Shown here: piece by piece, positions 7,842 to 14,998 of the stretch
How positions within the stretch are numbered: the first letter of the stretch is position 1
How the letters are laid out: each line of letters starts with the position of its first letter
Source: an uncultured Lachnospiraceae bacterium
Lineage (GTDB): Bacteria; Bacillota; Clostridia; Lachnospirales; Lachnospiraceae
Direction: 5' to 3'
Length of the DNA: 39,389 nucleotides
NCBI GenBank assembly: GCA_910578845.1
Contig: CAJTSL010000037.1
Span: 1 to 39,389 of the forward strand
Notes under the pieces: generated by a model
Databases searched by the model: none
Told to the model about the DNA's origin: nothing
What the model saw: the letters and a program-made list of their open reading frames with translations, nothing else
Position numbers and translations under genes: made by a program

Positions 7842-7980
7842 CTATCTCCACGTTTCAATATCTTTAGGCGCACTATGATTTGTTAATTCCTTTCCTATTT
7901 CCCAGCCCTCATAATTGTGTTCCAAGTTTTCCCCTTCCCCATTTTCAATGAAAAACATTCTGTCAGAAAATATATCAAGG
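7842..7980 (-). pseudogene. Short coding remnant behind the phosphotransferase
   Basis: On the minus strand, directly after the phosphotransferase stop but in another frame, an open stretch reads SDRMFFIENGEGENLEHNYE, then WEIGKELTNHS, and ends KDIETWR at 7842. The composition looks like real protein; it could be the tail of a lost gene, or a 38-aa peptide from an internal ATG. No family recognised. Confidence 0.35.
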
Positions 7981-8988
7981 CTATTTGTATAATAGCGTTT
8001 TCAATGCTTCCCTAATCTGAGGTACTGTTTTATGGATGTACTTAATCCTATCCATCGTAGTTCTCACCTCTGAAATACCTAATTCTCGTTCTGTTTCGTC
8101 CATACATTTTCCCAAAGCTCTTTGGATATTATACTCCAACCACTCAACCCAGGTATATGCCACACCTACAACATCACTGTAACCCCGAAAACAATTGTCA
8201 TATGCTTCCAAATAACCGTCAAAGAAAGCAATCATCTTATCAACATCCATCTCACATGTAACAATCCCTGACCATTGCAATGCTAATTGCATGACATGGG
8301 ATATAGGATTTCCATAATCCAGACATTCTAAATCTATCATCCACGGGATCCCACCTTCCCACATGATATTCTTAGGATCCATATCTTCGTTGGATATACA
8401 CAGTACCGCGGGCAATGACGCCCTTGCTTTGTTCAATTCGCTTTCGGCATAAACCAGAAGTCCTTCATTGTCTTCTAATAAAGAAGCGATCGCAGAGTTT
8501 TCCTCTTTAGCTTTCAACACATAACCCCGCCAATCTATATGACTTGCTTCAGTCTTTAGATCATCCATATTCTTTGGTTCCAATGCATGGACTCTTCCAA
8601 GAACATTTCCGGCTTGATAGCACATCTCATTTGAAATATGGTGCCAATCGGCAATTTTCCCTTCTTGCCACCGAAATACATAGAAAAACTGGCCATCTAC
8701 CTTTTGCATCTTATTGCCGCCAATTACCATGGCTGGTACGATAGAAATATCACTGTTCTCAAGTATCCTCTCTATTTTTTCTGCTCTTGCATAATTCTCA
8801 TGCGCATCTGGTCTTTTCATTATCTCTGCATTCAAATGCTTCACTGCGTATACTCCATGATCCGTTATTACTTTATACATCCTGTGCATGAAGCCGCCAG
8901 TTACAGATTCCACATCTACAATTCTCTCTCCTAAACCACATATGCACACTAATTTCGCTAATAAATCTTCTATCGCCTTTTCTTTCAT
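7981..8988 (-). CDS. APH-fold phosphotransferase (substrate unknown)
   Basis: A kinase-like enzyme of 335 aa in the aminoglycoside phosphotransferase / choline-homoserine kinase superfamily. Visible are the N-terminal lobe (GGFMHRMYKV, with VYAVKHLN supplying the ATP-binding Lys), the hinge (FFYVFRWQEG), the catalytic loop SNEDMDPKNIMW (usual form HGDxxxxN, so the His is Asn here but the Asp and Asn remain) and the metal-binding motif MIDLECLDYGNP. ATG at 8988 is taken because GAAGGG precedes it; an upstream TTG at 9012 has no site. It may phosphorylate a small metabolite or an antibiotic; nothing here decides. It stands alone between a toxin-antitoxin unit and tail-fibre modules, suggesting acquired cargo. 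Confidence 0.72.
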   Translation of the reverse strand: MKEKAIEDLLAKLVCICGLGERIVDVESVTGGFMHRMYKVITDHGVYAVKHLNAEIMKRPDAHENYARAEKIERILENSDISIVPAMVIGGNKMQKVDGQFFYVFRWQEGKIADWHHISNEMCYQAGNVLGRVHALEPKNMDDLKTEASHIDWRGYVLKAKEENSAIASLLEDNEGLLVYAESELNKARASLPAVLCISNEDMDPKNIMWEGGIPWMIDLECLDYGNPISHVMQLALQWSGIVTCEMDVDKMIAFFDGYLEAYDNCFRGYSDVVGVAYTWVEWLEYNIQRALGKCMDETERELGISEVRTTMDRIKYIHKTVPQIREALKTLLYK

Positions 8989-9066
8989 ACTGTTCTTGCC
9001 CTTCTTAGCCAATAATCGTTCATGATACCTTACTAGAAAATCCCTTTTTCATAAAATGTATATTAG

Positions 9067-9432
9067 TTATGTCTTGGAATACGTTACAGTTGTAGTGCTA
9101 TTTGTTGCAGCTTGCATATATAATGATAATCCTTTATTGGCCTGTTTGCCATTTATAAGCGATGTACCAGATGCACCACCCATTTTCACATTTGCAGAGC
9201 CACTTTTAATTATATATGGATAAAGCAAGCTAGGAAAGCCTGTAAAATTTGCTTCTCCTACTTGGCTATCCGCACCATACAATTTAATTGTAATAGTGGT
9301 AGGTAAACTCTTTTCAATTTGATTAAAAGGGAAAACTGTATCCGCACCCCCTTGGCTTTTATAGCCGGTGATTTTCCCATTTGCATCAAAAAGGAATTTA
9401 ATGCCGCCTAAATTATTAGTTATCTTGCCATT
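9067..9432 (-). pseudogene. Module D: start-less tail-fibre-like module, DTVFPF type
   Basis: On the minus strand an open frame without ATG starts after TAA 9433-9435 as NGKITNNLGG and continues FLFDANGKITGYK, GGADTVFPF, then a variable part ending TVTYSKT at 9067. About 121 aa. The first 45 residues match modules C and F (LDAxGKITGYK, GGADTVFPF) while the rest differs completely, which is the pattern of exchangeable tips with a shared entry segment. No ribosome binding site. The frame itself is intact over its whole length. Confidence 0.6.
9407..9420 (-). repeat. Candidate crossover site D
   Basis: On the minus strand ACTAATAATTTAGG, one difference from the consensus, read as TNNLG in module D. 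Module G starts from the same place in the opposite direction. Confidence 0.5.
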
Positions 9433-9604
9433 TTAGGCAAACAAAGTTCGCCATCTAAAAATGTATCAATTACAATAAGAAACAATAAAAGCTCATTCAG
9501 TGAAACTACTCGGTTCTGCAACAATATCCAACAGTTGTGCTGTAACACTAACAAGCTCTAACCCACAAAGTATGAGCGGCATAACTATTTTGCTTGAACA
9601 ATAG
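9412..9604 (+). pseudogene. Module G: short plus-strand module with one frameshift
   Basis: Plus-strand reading gives ILGKQSSPSKNVSITIRNNK, then SSFSET; after a one-base frame change near 9505-9515 it continues LLGSATISNSCAVTLTSS and ends GITILLEQ at TAG 9602-9604. The joined sequence is typical beta-rich tip protein. It starts at the same site as module D but on the other strand, so the two are back to back. Confidence 0.4.
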
Positions 9605-9676
9605 GATACGATTATTGATAATATTCAACATATCCTTTTTCAGACTTATCTGTGGTGGGATAGCTAAAAAACTGGA

Positions 9677-9973
9677 TTATGAACCAATAGGAAATGATGT
9701 CATGAATCTGCCAAATTCATAAAGACCATCTGCATAAACTTTTCCATTTGGCTGTATTTCAATATATAAAGGGTATCGTCCTGAAGAGCCACATACTCCT
9801 GATGTATATATACCCTGTGAAGGGCGAAAGCCTTCAGGCAGTGTTCCGATTAGCATTTGGCTACCTGCTGTATAGATGTCTTTTGTTGAAGTCAGAAACA
9901 CGATTCCTTTTACAAGTCTATATTTATAAAATTCACTATTAATCCAGCCACTATCCATTAACTTATTATTTAC
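9677..9973 (-). CDS. Module E: tail-fibre C-terminal domain
   Basis: An open frame after TAG 9974-9976 starts VNNKLMDSGW, with ATG at 9958 giving a 93-aa product ending FMTSFPIGS. The pattern IGTLPEGFRPSQG, then IEIQPNGKVYADG, is the common phage tail/baseplate C-terminal motif (TLPxGYRPS followed by xIxPNGxV). No ribosome binding site precedes the ATG, so expression as a free protein is doubtful. It begins at the shared NKL sequence like its neighbours. Confidence 0.6.
   Translation of the reverse strand, partial: VNNKLMDSGWINSEFYKYRLVKGIVFLTSTKDIYTAGSQMLIGTLPEGFRPSQGIYTSGVCGSSGRYPLYIEIQPNGKVYADGLYEFGRFMTSFPIGS
9957..9970 (-). repeat. Candidate crossover site E
   Basis: On the minus strand AATAATAAGTTAAT, read as NNKLM. 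It keeps the AATAAGTTA core but is the most divergent copy. Confidence 0.4.
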
Positions 9974-10093
9974 CTATACAAACTTACAAAAATCGGCACA
10001 AAAAAACATTTTAATATACGTTAATAATAAAATAGTTTAAAACATTTATTACATATTCTATATTGAGAAATAATTATACAGTTAAAAATCTCT

Positions 10094-10227
10094 CTATGGA
10101 ATATATAACTGCATTGTACCAATGTTGCCGTTGACAAAAACGCCTCATAATCACCATAATATGTGGCATGCCAGAAAAACTTTGCCATACAATAATAACA
10201 TAAATAATTTGCATATTAACTAATAAG
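10094..10227 (-). pseudogene. Module H: decayed minus-strand module, copy of module I
   Basis: Minus-strand reading from site F gives LVNMQIIYVIIV, WQSFSGMPHIMVIMRR, then after a frame change GVFVNGNIGTMQLYIP and stop TAG (10094-10096). It parallels 4273-4409. The plus strand of the same stretch has TTGACA-N18-CATAAT (10131-10160), so it could instead, or also, hold a promoter for module F. Frame use is uncertain. Confidence 0.35.
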
Positions 10228-10548
10228 TTAGGAGGCTTCGAGCCTGTCCTGGATGCCGCTGGAAAAATAACCGGATACAAAACGAACGTGGGAGGTGCGG
10301 ATACAGTCTTCCCTTTTAGCGGTAGTTATGAAATAGTTTTACATATATCCGTAAGCTTATGTGAGCGCTCAATAAACACTATTAAGTACACTAGTGAAGC
10401 CACATGGACGCTTACCATTATAGACGGGAAAATCAAATACTCTGGGAACAATACAGCTAATACGCCGCTTGGTGTGTATGTTGATGGAGGAAGCACTACG
10501 GCAATTGCCTTAACAAGGATCAGCGTAGTTAGCATTAAGAAAATATAA
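10204..10548 (+). pseudogene. Module F: start-less tail-fibre-like module, DTVFPF type
   Basis: An open frame after TAA 10201-10203 reads CILTNKLGGFEPVLDAAGK, then ITGYKTNVGGADTVFPFSG, and runs to TAA at 10548. About 114 aa without ATG; a GTG at 10288 lies inside the conserved part. It shares its first 45 residues with module D on the other strand and with the damaged module C, then diverges. Predicted beta-rich tip. Silent unless joined to an N-terminal gene, which is not in this window. Confidence 0.6.
10219..10232 (+). repeat. Candidate crossover site F
   Basis: ACTAATAAGTTAGG, the consensus sequence, read as TNKLG. The preceding 90 bp (from TTGACAAAA at 10131) is a direct repeat of 4313-4400. 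Confidence 0.55.
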
Positions 10549-10728
10549 CAGAGCTATAATGAGCATCCGCCCAAATTATAATTAACCCCTCTCTCTCACC
10601 CCAGAAGCCTTTTCCACGCCTCTGCTAATCCCCTGCCCTTCCTCTCCACAGACGCTACAGACAATGCGCCAGTCTCCCATAATGTCATCTGACGCATTGT
10701 GCACGGAATGAACCGCTGTATCACCAGA

Positions 10729-10780
10729 AAAGGCAGTGAATGGATCGAAACGGTTTATTGTTTCCTCCTTCACTGCCTTT
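10729..10780. terminator. Inverted repeat between the module array and the mgl genes
   Basis: Perfect 12-bp arms AAAGGCAGTGAA (10729-10740) and TTCACTGCCTTT (10769-10780) with a 28-nt loop; T-rich on the plus side. Probably a terminator closing transcripts from either side. The rest of the 264-bp gap 10549-10812 shows nothing clear. Confidence 0.5.
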
Positions 10781-10812
10781 TTATTTTATAAACAGCCTAA
10801 GTGAATCTATCA

Positions 10813-11055
10813 TCAGAATACATGATTTGCTCTTAGCACGCCAATCAAAATCACTGCTATAAATGCAATTATGCAAAGAATAATGAAACGGTCTACGGAA
10901 CGGACGGAAATATCCGGCAGTTTATCATAAATTCCCTCAAATAAGCTGCTCTGTGTATTCTTTGTATCCTGTGACTGTTCTGTCTGCATATTGTCAGATG
11001 TCACATCTTTTTCCGTCTGTATCGCTTCCGCTACGTTCTTTTGGTTTTCTTCCAT
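10813..11055 (-). CDS. Small single-pass membrane protein of the mgl operon
   Basis: 80 aa: a polar, Gln/Glu/Thr-rich N-terminal half (residues 1-35), the segment LPDISVRSVDRFIILC, then one transmembrane helix (about 58-74, IIAFIAVILIGVL). Last gene of the sugar operon, 60 bp behind mglC, with AAAGGAA before the ATG. A short protein of this layout behind galactoside transporters is familiar to me from Lachnospiraceae, but I know no assigned function. It could support the permease or be an anchor; both are guesses. Confidence 0.7.
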   Translation of the reverse strand: MEENQKNVAEAIQTEKDVTSDNMQTEQSQDTKNTQSSLFEGIYDKLPDISVRSVDRFIILCIIAFIAVILIGVLRANHVF

Positions 11056-11115
11056 AACAGCATAATTCCTTTCTTTCTATGGCTTCCAGGCAAAACTTCC
11101 TATACTCACATATTC

Positions 11116-12099
11116 TTACTTTTTCTGTAAATATTTTCTCAAGTCAAGTGCAACTGCAATGACGATGACAAGACCTTGTGCGATATATGTATAAGCCGGG
11201 TCTACACCAAGGAACTGGAGACAAATCTTCAAAATCTCAAATACCAATACACCTATCAGGATGCCGCCTACACGTCCGACACCACCGTTTGCCGATACAC
11301 CGCCAATAGTACATGCCGCAATGGCTTCCAGTTCATAGCCGTTACCTGTTGCGGTGGATGCGCCACCTGCTTTGGCTCCTACCAAGAATCCTGCCAATGC
11401 ATACATACAACCTGCCAAAACATAGATACGGATCAAAGAACCCCGTACATTAACGCCTGCAACCTGTGCAGCGCTTTCATTTCCACCAATAGCATACATA
11501 TATTTGCCATGACGGGTCTTATTATATAAGAACCAGAAATAAACGCCTACGACAACCGCGAAGATCATCAGGTAAGGGATCGGCCCTAATGAACCACTTG
11601 CAACTTTCAGATAACTGCTCTTATAACCGCCCATAGGCTGGTTATTGGTAATCAGGGAACAAAGCCCATAGATAATTGTCTGCATACCAAGTGTTGCAAT
11701 AAATGGCGGAACTTTCAATATCGAAATAACAACGCCATTAATACCGCCAAAGCATCCCATAATCAAGATAACGACAATCAACGCTATCGGCCACGGAATG
11801 TCCGGCATCCACGGAAGCATACGCGCAGAATAATCCAGGCTCTGTAACAGCATAGCAGAAAGGCACGCTGCCAAGCCTACCGCACGTCCTGCGGACAAAT
11901 CTGTGCCTTTCGTGATCAAACAGCCTGATACACCACAGGCAATGATGAATCTAGGCGATACATTAACTACCAGATTCTTGAAATTATTGATCTTAAAAAA
12001 GTTTTTGGTCGTAAATCCTGTCAGAATAGCTAATAAAACGATCAAAATAATAATCGCATTATTAGATATGAATTTTTTAAGGTTAAATGATTTTTGCAT
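11116..12099 (-). CDS. mglC: Galactose/methyl-galactoside ABC transporter permease
   Basis: Membrane permease of 327 aa in the RbsC/MglC (BPD_transp_2) family, which works as a dimer with the ATPase MglA. Eight to ten hydrophobic helices are visible. Family motifs include GxGxDLSAGRAVG-like GTDLSAGRAVGLAA (about residue 65) and GGNESAAQVAGVNV (about 200), followed by GYELEAIAACTIGGVSANGG. Start ATG 12099, 17 bp behind the mglA stop, with GGAGGG. Substrate is inferred from the neighbouring MglB with a galactose-binding-protein calcium loop. Confidence 0.88.
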   Translation of the reverse strand: MQKSFNLKKFISNNAIIILIVLLAILTGFTTKNFFKINNFKNLVVNVSPRFIIACGVSGCLITKGTDLSAGRAVGLAACLSAMLLQSLDYSARMLPWMPDIPWPIALIVVILIMGCFGGINGVVISILKVPPFIATLGMQTIIYGLCSLITNNQPMGGYKSSYLKVASGSLGPIPYLMIFAVVVGVYFWFLYNKTRHGKYMYAIGGNESAAQVAGVNVRGSLIRIYVLAGCMYALAGFLVGAKAGGASTATGNGYELEAIAACTIGGVSANGGVGRVGGILIGVLVFEILKICLQFLGVDPAYTYIAQGLVIVIAVALDLRKYLQKK

Positions 12100-12116
12100 G
12101 ATAATGTTTTCCCTCC

Positions 12117-13625
12117 TTATTCAAACTGAGTCGCAAACGCCATGATATTTTCCTGATTCGCTTCGCTCCCATCCAAAAATCCGGTCACTCTGCCATCACA
12201 CATGACCATAATGCGGTCTGACATACCGATGAGCTCGCTCATCTCCGAAGATATCATGATGATGCTTTTACCCTGTTTTGCCATCTCAGCAATGATACAA
12301 TAAATCTCATACTTGGCTCCTACGTCGATACCACGCGTAGGCTCATCCATAATGAAGACATCCGGACTATTCGCCAGCCAGCGGCTAATCAACACCTTCT
12401 GTTGGTTACCACCGGAAAGTGACTGGATCTGTGTCTTAGAGGATGGCGTCTTGATGGAAAGCTTCGCTACATTCTCCTGTACAAGCTGTTCAATCTTGTC
12501 ATCATCCAGCATGATCCCGCCAATCAAATACTGATTTAAAGATGCAATGGAAACATTATCCGCTATAGACAGCACACCTAAAATCCCAGTGGCGCGCCTA
12601 TCTTCTGTCAACATCGCAATTCCATTATTAATAGCGTCTTTGGGCTGCGTAATATTGATTTCCTGTCCGTTGTAAATAATCTTACCGGACGTATGCGCTC
12701 TTAACCCGAACAGCCCCTCCATCAGTTCCGTACGCTGTGCGCCCACCAGGCCGGCTACGCCAAGGATCTCACCCTTGCGCAATTGGAACGAAATATGCCT
12801 GAAGCTTTTAGGATTGATCGACGTAAAGTCCTCTACCTCGAAAACCACTTCACCGGGCGTATTTTCACGGGTCGGATATAATTCCGAAAGCTCACGGCCA
12901 ACCATCTTCGTAATGATAAAATCCGTAGTCAGCCCACTTGCAGACCAAGTCCCAATATATTGCCCATCCCTCATGATCGTGACTTCATCACTGATCCGCA
13001 GGATTTCATCCATTTTATGGCTTATGTAGACTATGGAGACGCCTTTGCCACGCAGCTCATTAATAATGGTAAATAGCGCTTCTACCTCTGCGGCAGTCAA
13101 AGACGAGGTTGGCTCATCTAGAATTAAAACTTTGCAGTCTGCCGAAACTGCTTTTGCAATCTCTACAAGCTGCATCTGTGAAACGGAAAGGCTCCCTAAT
13201 TTTGCCTTAGGGTCAAAATCTAAATGCACTTCCTTCAAAACCCTGGCCGCATCCTCATACATTTTATCATGGTCAACTACCGATAGCGGCCCTACTTTCT
13301 TCATCGGATACCTTCCTACATAGATATTCTCTCCGATGCTTCTCTCTGGAATCGGCTGTAATTCCTGATGCACCATCGCTATACCCCGGTTTAGCGCATC
13401 TAAAGGCCCTTTAATCTGTACCTTCTCGCCCTCATAGATTACTTCGCCTTCATCCATGTGATAAATACCAAACATACATTTCATCAGGGTAGATTTCCCG
13501 GCGCCGTTCTCACCCATTAAAGCATGGACTGTCCCTGGACGCAAATTAAGCTGGGCGCCGCCTAACGCCCTAACGCCCGGGAATGTTTTTACGACGTCAT
13601 GCATTTCCAAACGATACTCTGACAA
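12117..13625 (-). CDS. mglA: Galactose/methyl-galactoside ABC transporter ATPase
   Basis: Sugar import ATPase of 502 aa with two nucleotide-binding domains. Domain 1 has Walker A GENGAGKST (about 38), LSVSQMQLVEIAKAVS and Walker B LILDEPTSSL; domain 2 has a degenerate Walker A (GLVGAQRTE) but an intact LSGGNQQKV and FIMDEPTRGIDVG, the asymmetry normal for MglA/RbsA. A TTG start at 13625 is preferred: AAAGGGGG lies 7 bases upstream and homologues begin near EYRLEM; the longer frame to 13688 would run through a terminator hairpin. Second gene of mglBAC. Confidence 0.9.
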   Translation of the reverse strand: MSEYRLEMHDVVKTFPGVRALGGAQLNLRPGTVHALMGENGAGKSTLMKCMFGIYHMDEGEVIYEGEKVQIKGPLDALNRGIAMVHQELQPIPERSIGENIYVGRYPMKKVGPLSVVDHDKMYEDAARVLKEVHLDFDPKAKLGSLSVSQMQLVEIAKAVSADCKVLILDEPTSSLTAAEVEALFTIINELRGKGVSIVYISHKMDEILRISDEVTIMRDGQYIGTWSASGLTTDFIITKMVGRELSELYPTRENTPGEVVFEVEDFTSINPKSFRHISFQLRKGEILGVAGLVGAQRTELMEGLFGLRAHTSGKIIYNGQEINITQPKDAINNGIAMLTEDRRATGILGVLSIADNVSIASLNQYLIGGIMLDDDKIEQLVQENVAKLSIKTPSSKTQIQSLSGGNQQKVLISRWLANSPDVFIMDEPTRGIDVGAKYEIYCIIAEMAKQGKSIIMISSEMSELIGMSDRIMVMCDGRVTGFLDGSEANQENIMAFATQFE

Positions 13626-13653
13626 TTTGATAACCCCCTTTATTAGCTTCCTG

Positions 13654-13692
13654 CAAAAAAAGAAGTGCGTGCGCCAATGCACACGCACTTCC
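13654..13692 (-). terminator. Terminator/attenuator between mglB and mglA
   Basis: On the minus strand GAAGTGCGTG pairs with CACGCACTTC around a short loop, followed by seven T. It lies in the 100-bp gap after mglB and before the mglA ribosome binding site. It probably stops most transcripts, leaving mglB mRNA in excess over mglAC, as suits a binding protein. Confidence 0.75.
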
Positions 13693-13725
13693 CAGTGATT
13701 TATCGCTTTCTATGACCCGCTCTGA

Positions 13726-14829
13726 TTATTTGAAATCAGCTACGTTTTCAGGAGTAACTTTTACATAGTCAACATAGATAGACTGCTCGCCTGCTGCAAA
13801 AGTCTTACCGCCTAACAAGTCTTCCATAGCCTGAACAGCGCCTTCTGCCTGGCCCTGTGCATCGTTGAGAACGGTACCTGTCATGTTGCCTGCTTCTACT
13901 TCATTCAAAGCTGCATCCAGTGCGTCAACGCCTACCAGATAGATATCCTCGTTTACAGTACGTCCTGCTGCCTGAATTGCCTGTAAAGCACCGATTGCCA
14001 TATCATCATTGTTACAGAATACAACTTCGATTTCATCACCAAACTGTGCTAAATCGTTCTGAGCGATTTCCTGGCCCTTATTACGATCCCAGTCGCCACG
14101 CTGTAAATCAAGTTCTACAACTTCCATGCCTGCATCTGTCAATGCCTTTACAGAGAACTCTGTACGATACTGTGCGTCAATGTTCTCCGGGTCACCCTGG
14201 ATCATGATATAAGAAATCTTGCCATCGCCGTTGATGTCACCCTTATTAGGAGTGTCTAAGATCAGCTCGCCCTGCATTGTACCGGACTGACGTGCGTCAC
14301 ATCCTACATATACAAGTTTGTCATATACGCCCATCTGCTCTGCCGTAGGCTCACGGTTGATGAGTACTGTCGGGATTCCCGCATCTTTTACAGTTGCGAT
14401 AATCTGGTCTGCTGCAGAGGTCATAACCGGATTGATAATCAATGCGTCAACGCCCTGAGCGATGAAGTTATTAATCTGGTTGTTCTGCTCTGCCTGGTCA
14501 TTCTTGCCATCCATGAATGTCACGGTATAGCCTTTGCCTTCCAGGATTTCCTGTAATGCGTTACGATATGTTGTCATGAACGCATCATCAAATTTGTAGA
14601 TGCAGACACCAATCATGCCGCCTTCTCCTGTTGTCTCTGCTACATCTGCCGCATCAGCTTCTGCTTTTTGCTCTGCATCTGCTGTATCTGCCGCAGGTGT
14701 TTCAGTTGTCTCTGTCTTTGTGTCCGGTGTAGCGCTCGTCTGCTCCGAACCTGTGTTGCCACATGCAGTCATGGATACCATCATCATGGATGCCATTGCG
14801 ACTGCAACTACTTTTTTGGATAATCTCAT
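13726..14829 (-). CDS. mglB: Galactose/glucose-binding lipoprotein
   Basis: Extracellular sugar-binding protein of 367 aa, lipid-anchored: signal peptide with lipobox SMTAC (Cys 23), a Thr/Ala/Glu-rich linker to about residue 70, then a two-lobe Peripla_BP_4 domain. The segment GDINGDGKISYIMIQGD is the EF-hand-like calcium loop known from enteric galactose-binding protein, and VFCNNDDMAIGALQA and VGVDALDAAL match the hinge and sugar pocket strands. This makes galactose/glucose the likely ligand. It is the first gene of the transport unit, has AGGGAGGA before the ATG and a candidate promoter at 14929-14957. Confidence 0.9.
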   Translation of the reverse strand: MRLSKKVVAVAMASMMMVSMTACGNTGSEQTSATPDTKTETTETPAADTADAEQKAEADAADVAETTGEGGMIGVCIYKFDDAFMTTYRNALQEILEGKGYTVTFMDGKNDQAEQNNQINNFIAQGVDALIINPVMTSAADQIIATVKDAGIPTVLINREPTAEQMGVYDKLVYVGCDARQSGTMQGELILDTPNKGDINGDGKISYIMIQGDPENIDAQYRTEFSVKALTDAGMEVVELDLQRGDWDRNKGQEIAQNDLAQFGDEIEVVFCNNDDMAIGALQAIQAAGRTVNEDIYLVGVDALDAALNEVEAGNMTGTVLNDAQGQAEGAVQAMEDLLGGKTFAAGEQSIYVDYVKVTPENVADFK

Positions 14830-14928
14830 AATTCCAAATCCTCCCTTAATTCTGCCTTTTCGGCGTTTTTGTCAGATTTCGCCATATTATGCATTTCCTT
14901 TTTGCACACAATGACTACTGACAAAATC

Positions 14929-14957
14929 ATTGTAGCGGATTTAGCATTCATTTTCTA
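14929..14957 (-). promoter_or_regulatory. Candidate promoter of mglB
   Basis: On the minus strand TAGAAA (14952-14957), 17-bp spacer, TACAAT (14929-14934), about 100 bp before mglB. The -35 box is weak, which suits activation by the upstream response regulator. Two AAATTC/GAATTT-type stretches lie just upstream, but no clear operator can be named. Confidence 0.4.
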
Positions 14958-14998
14958 TAAGAAATTCTTGGAACATTTATTGAATTTCTTTGATTTCG

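Noticed and set aside
10582..10773. A 63-codon minus-strand frame (ends VEKASGVRERG) between module F and the mgl operon
   Set aside because: It would begin with GTG inside a terminator-like inverted repeat, has no proper ribosome binding site and matches no family I know. Possibly a remnant, but not supported.
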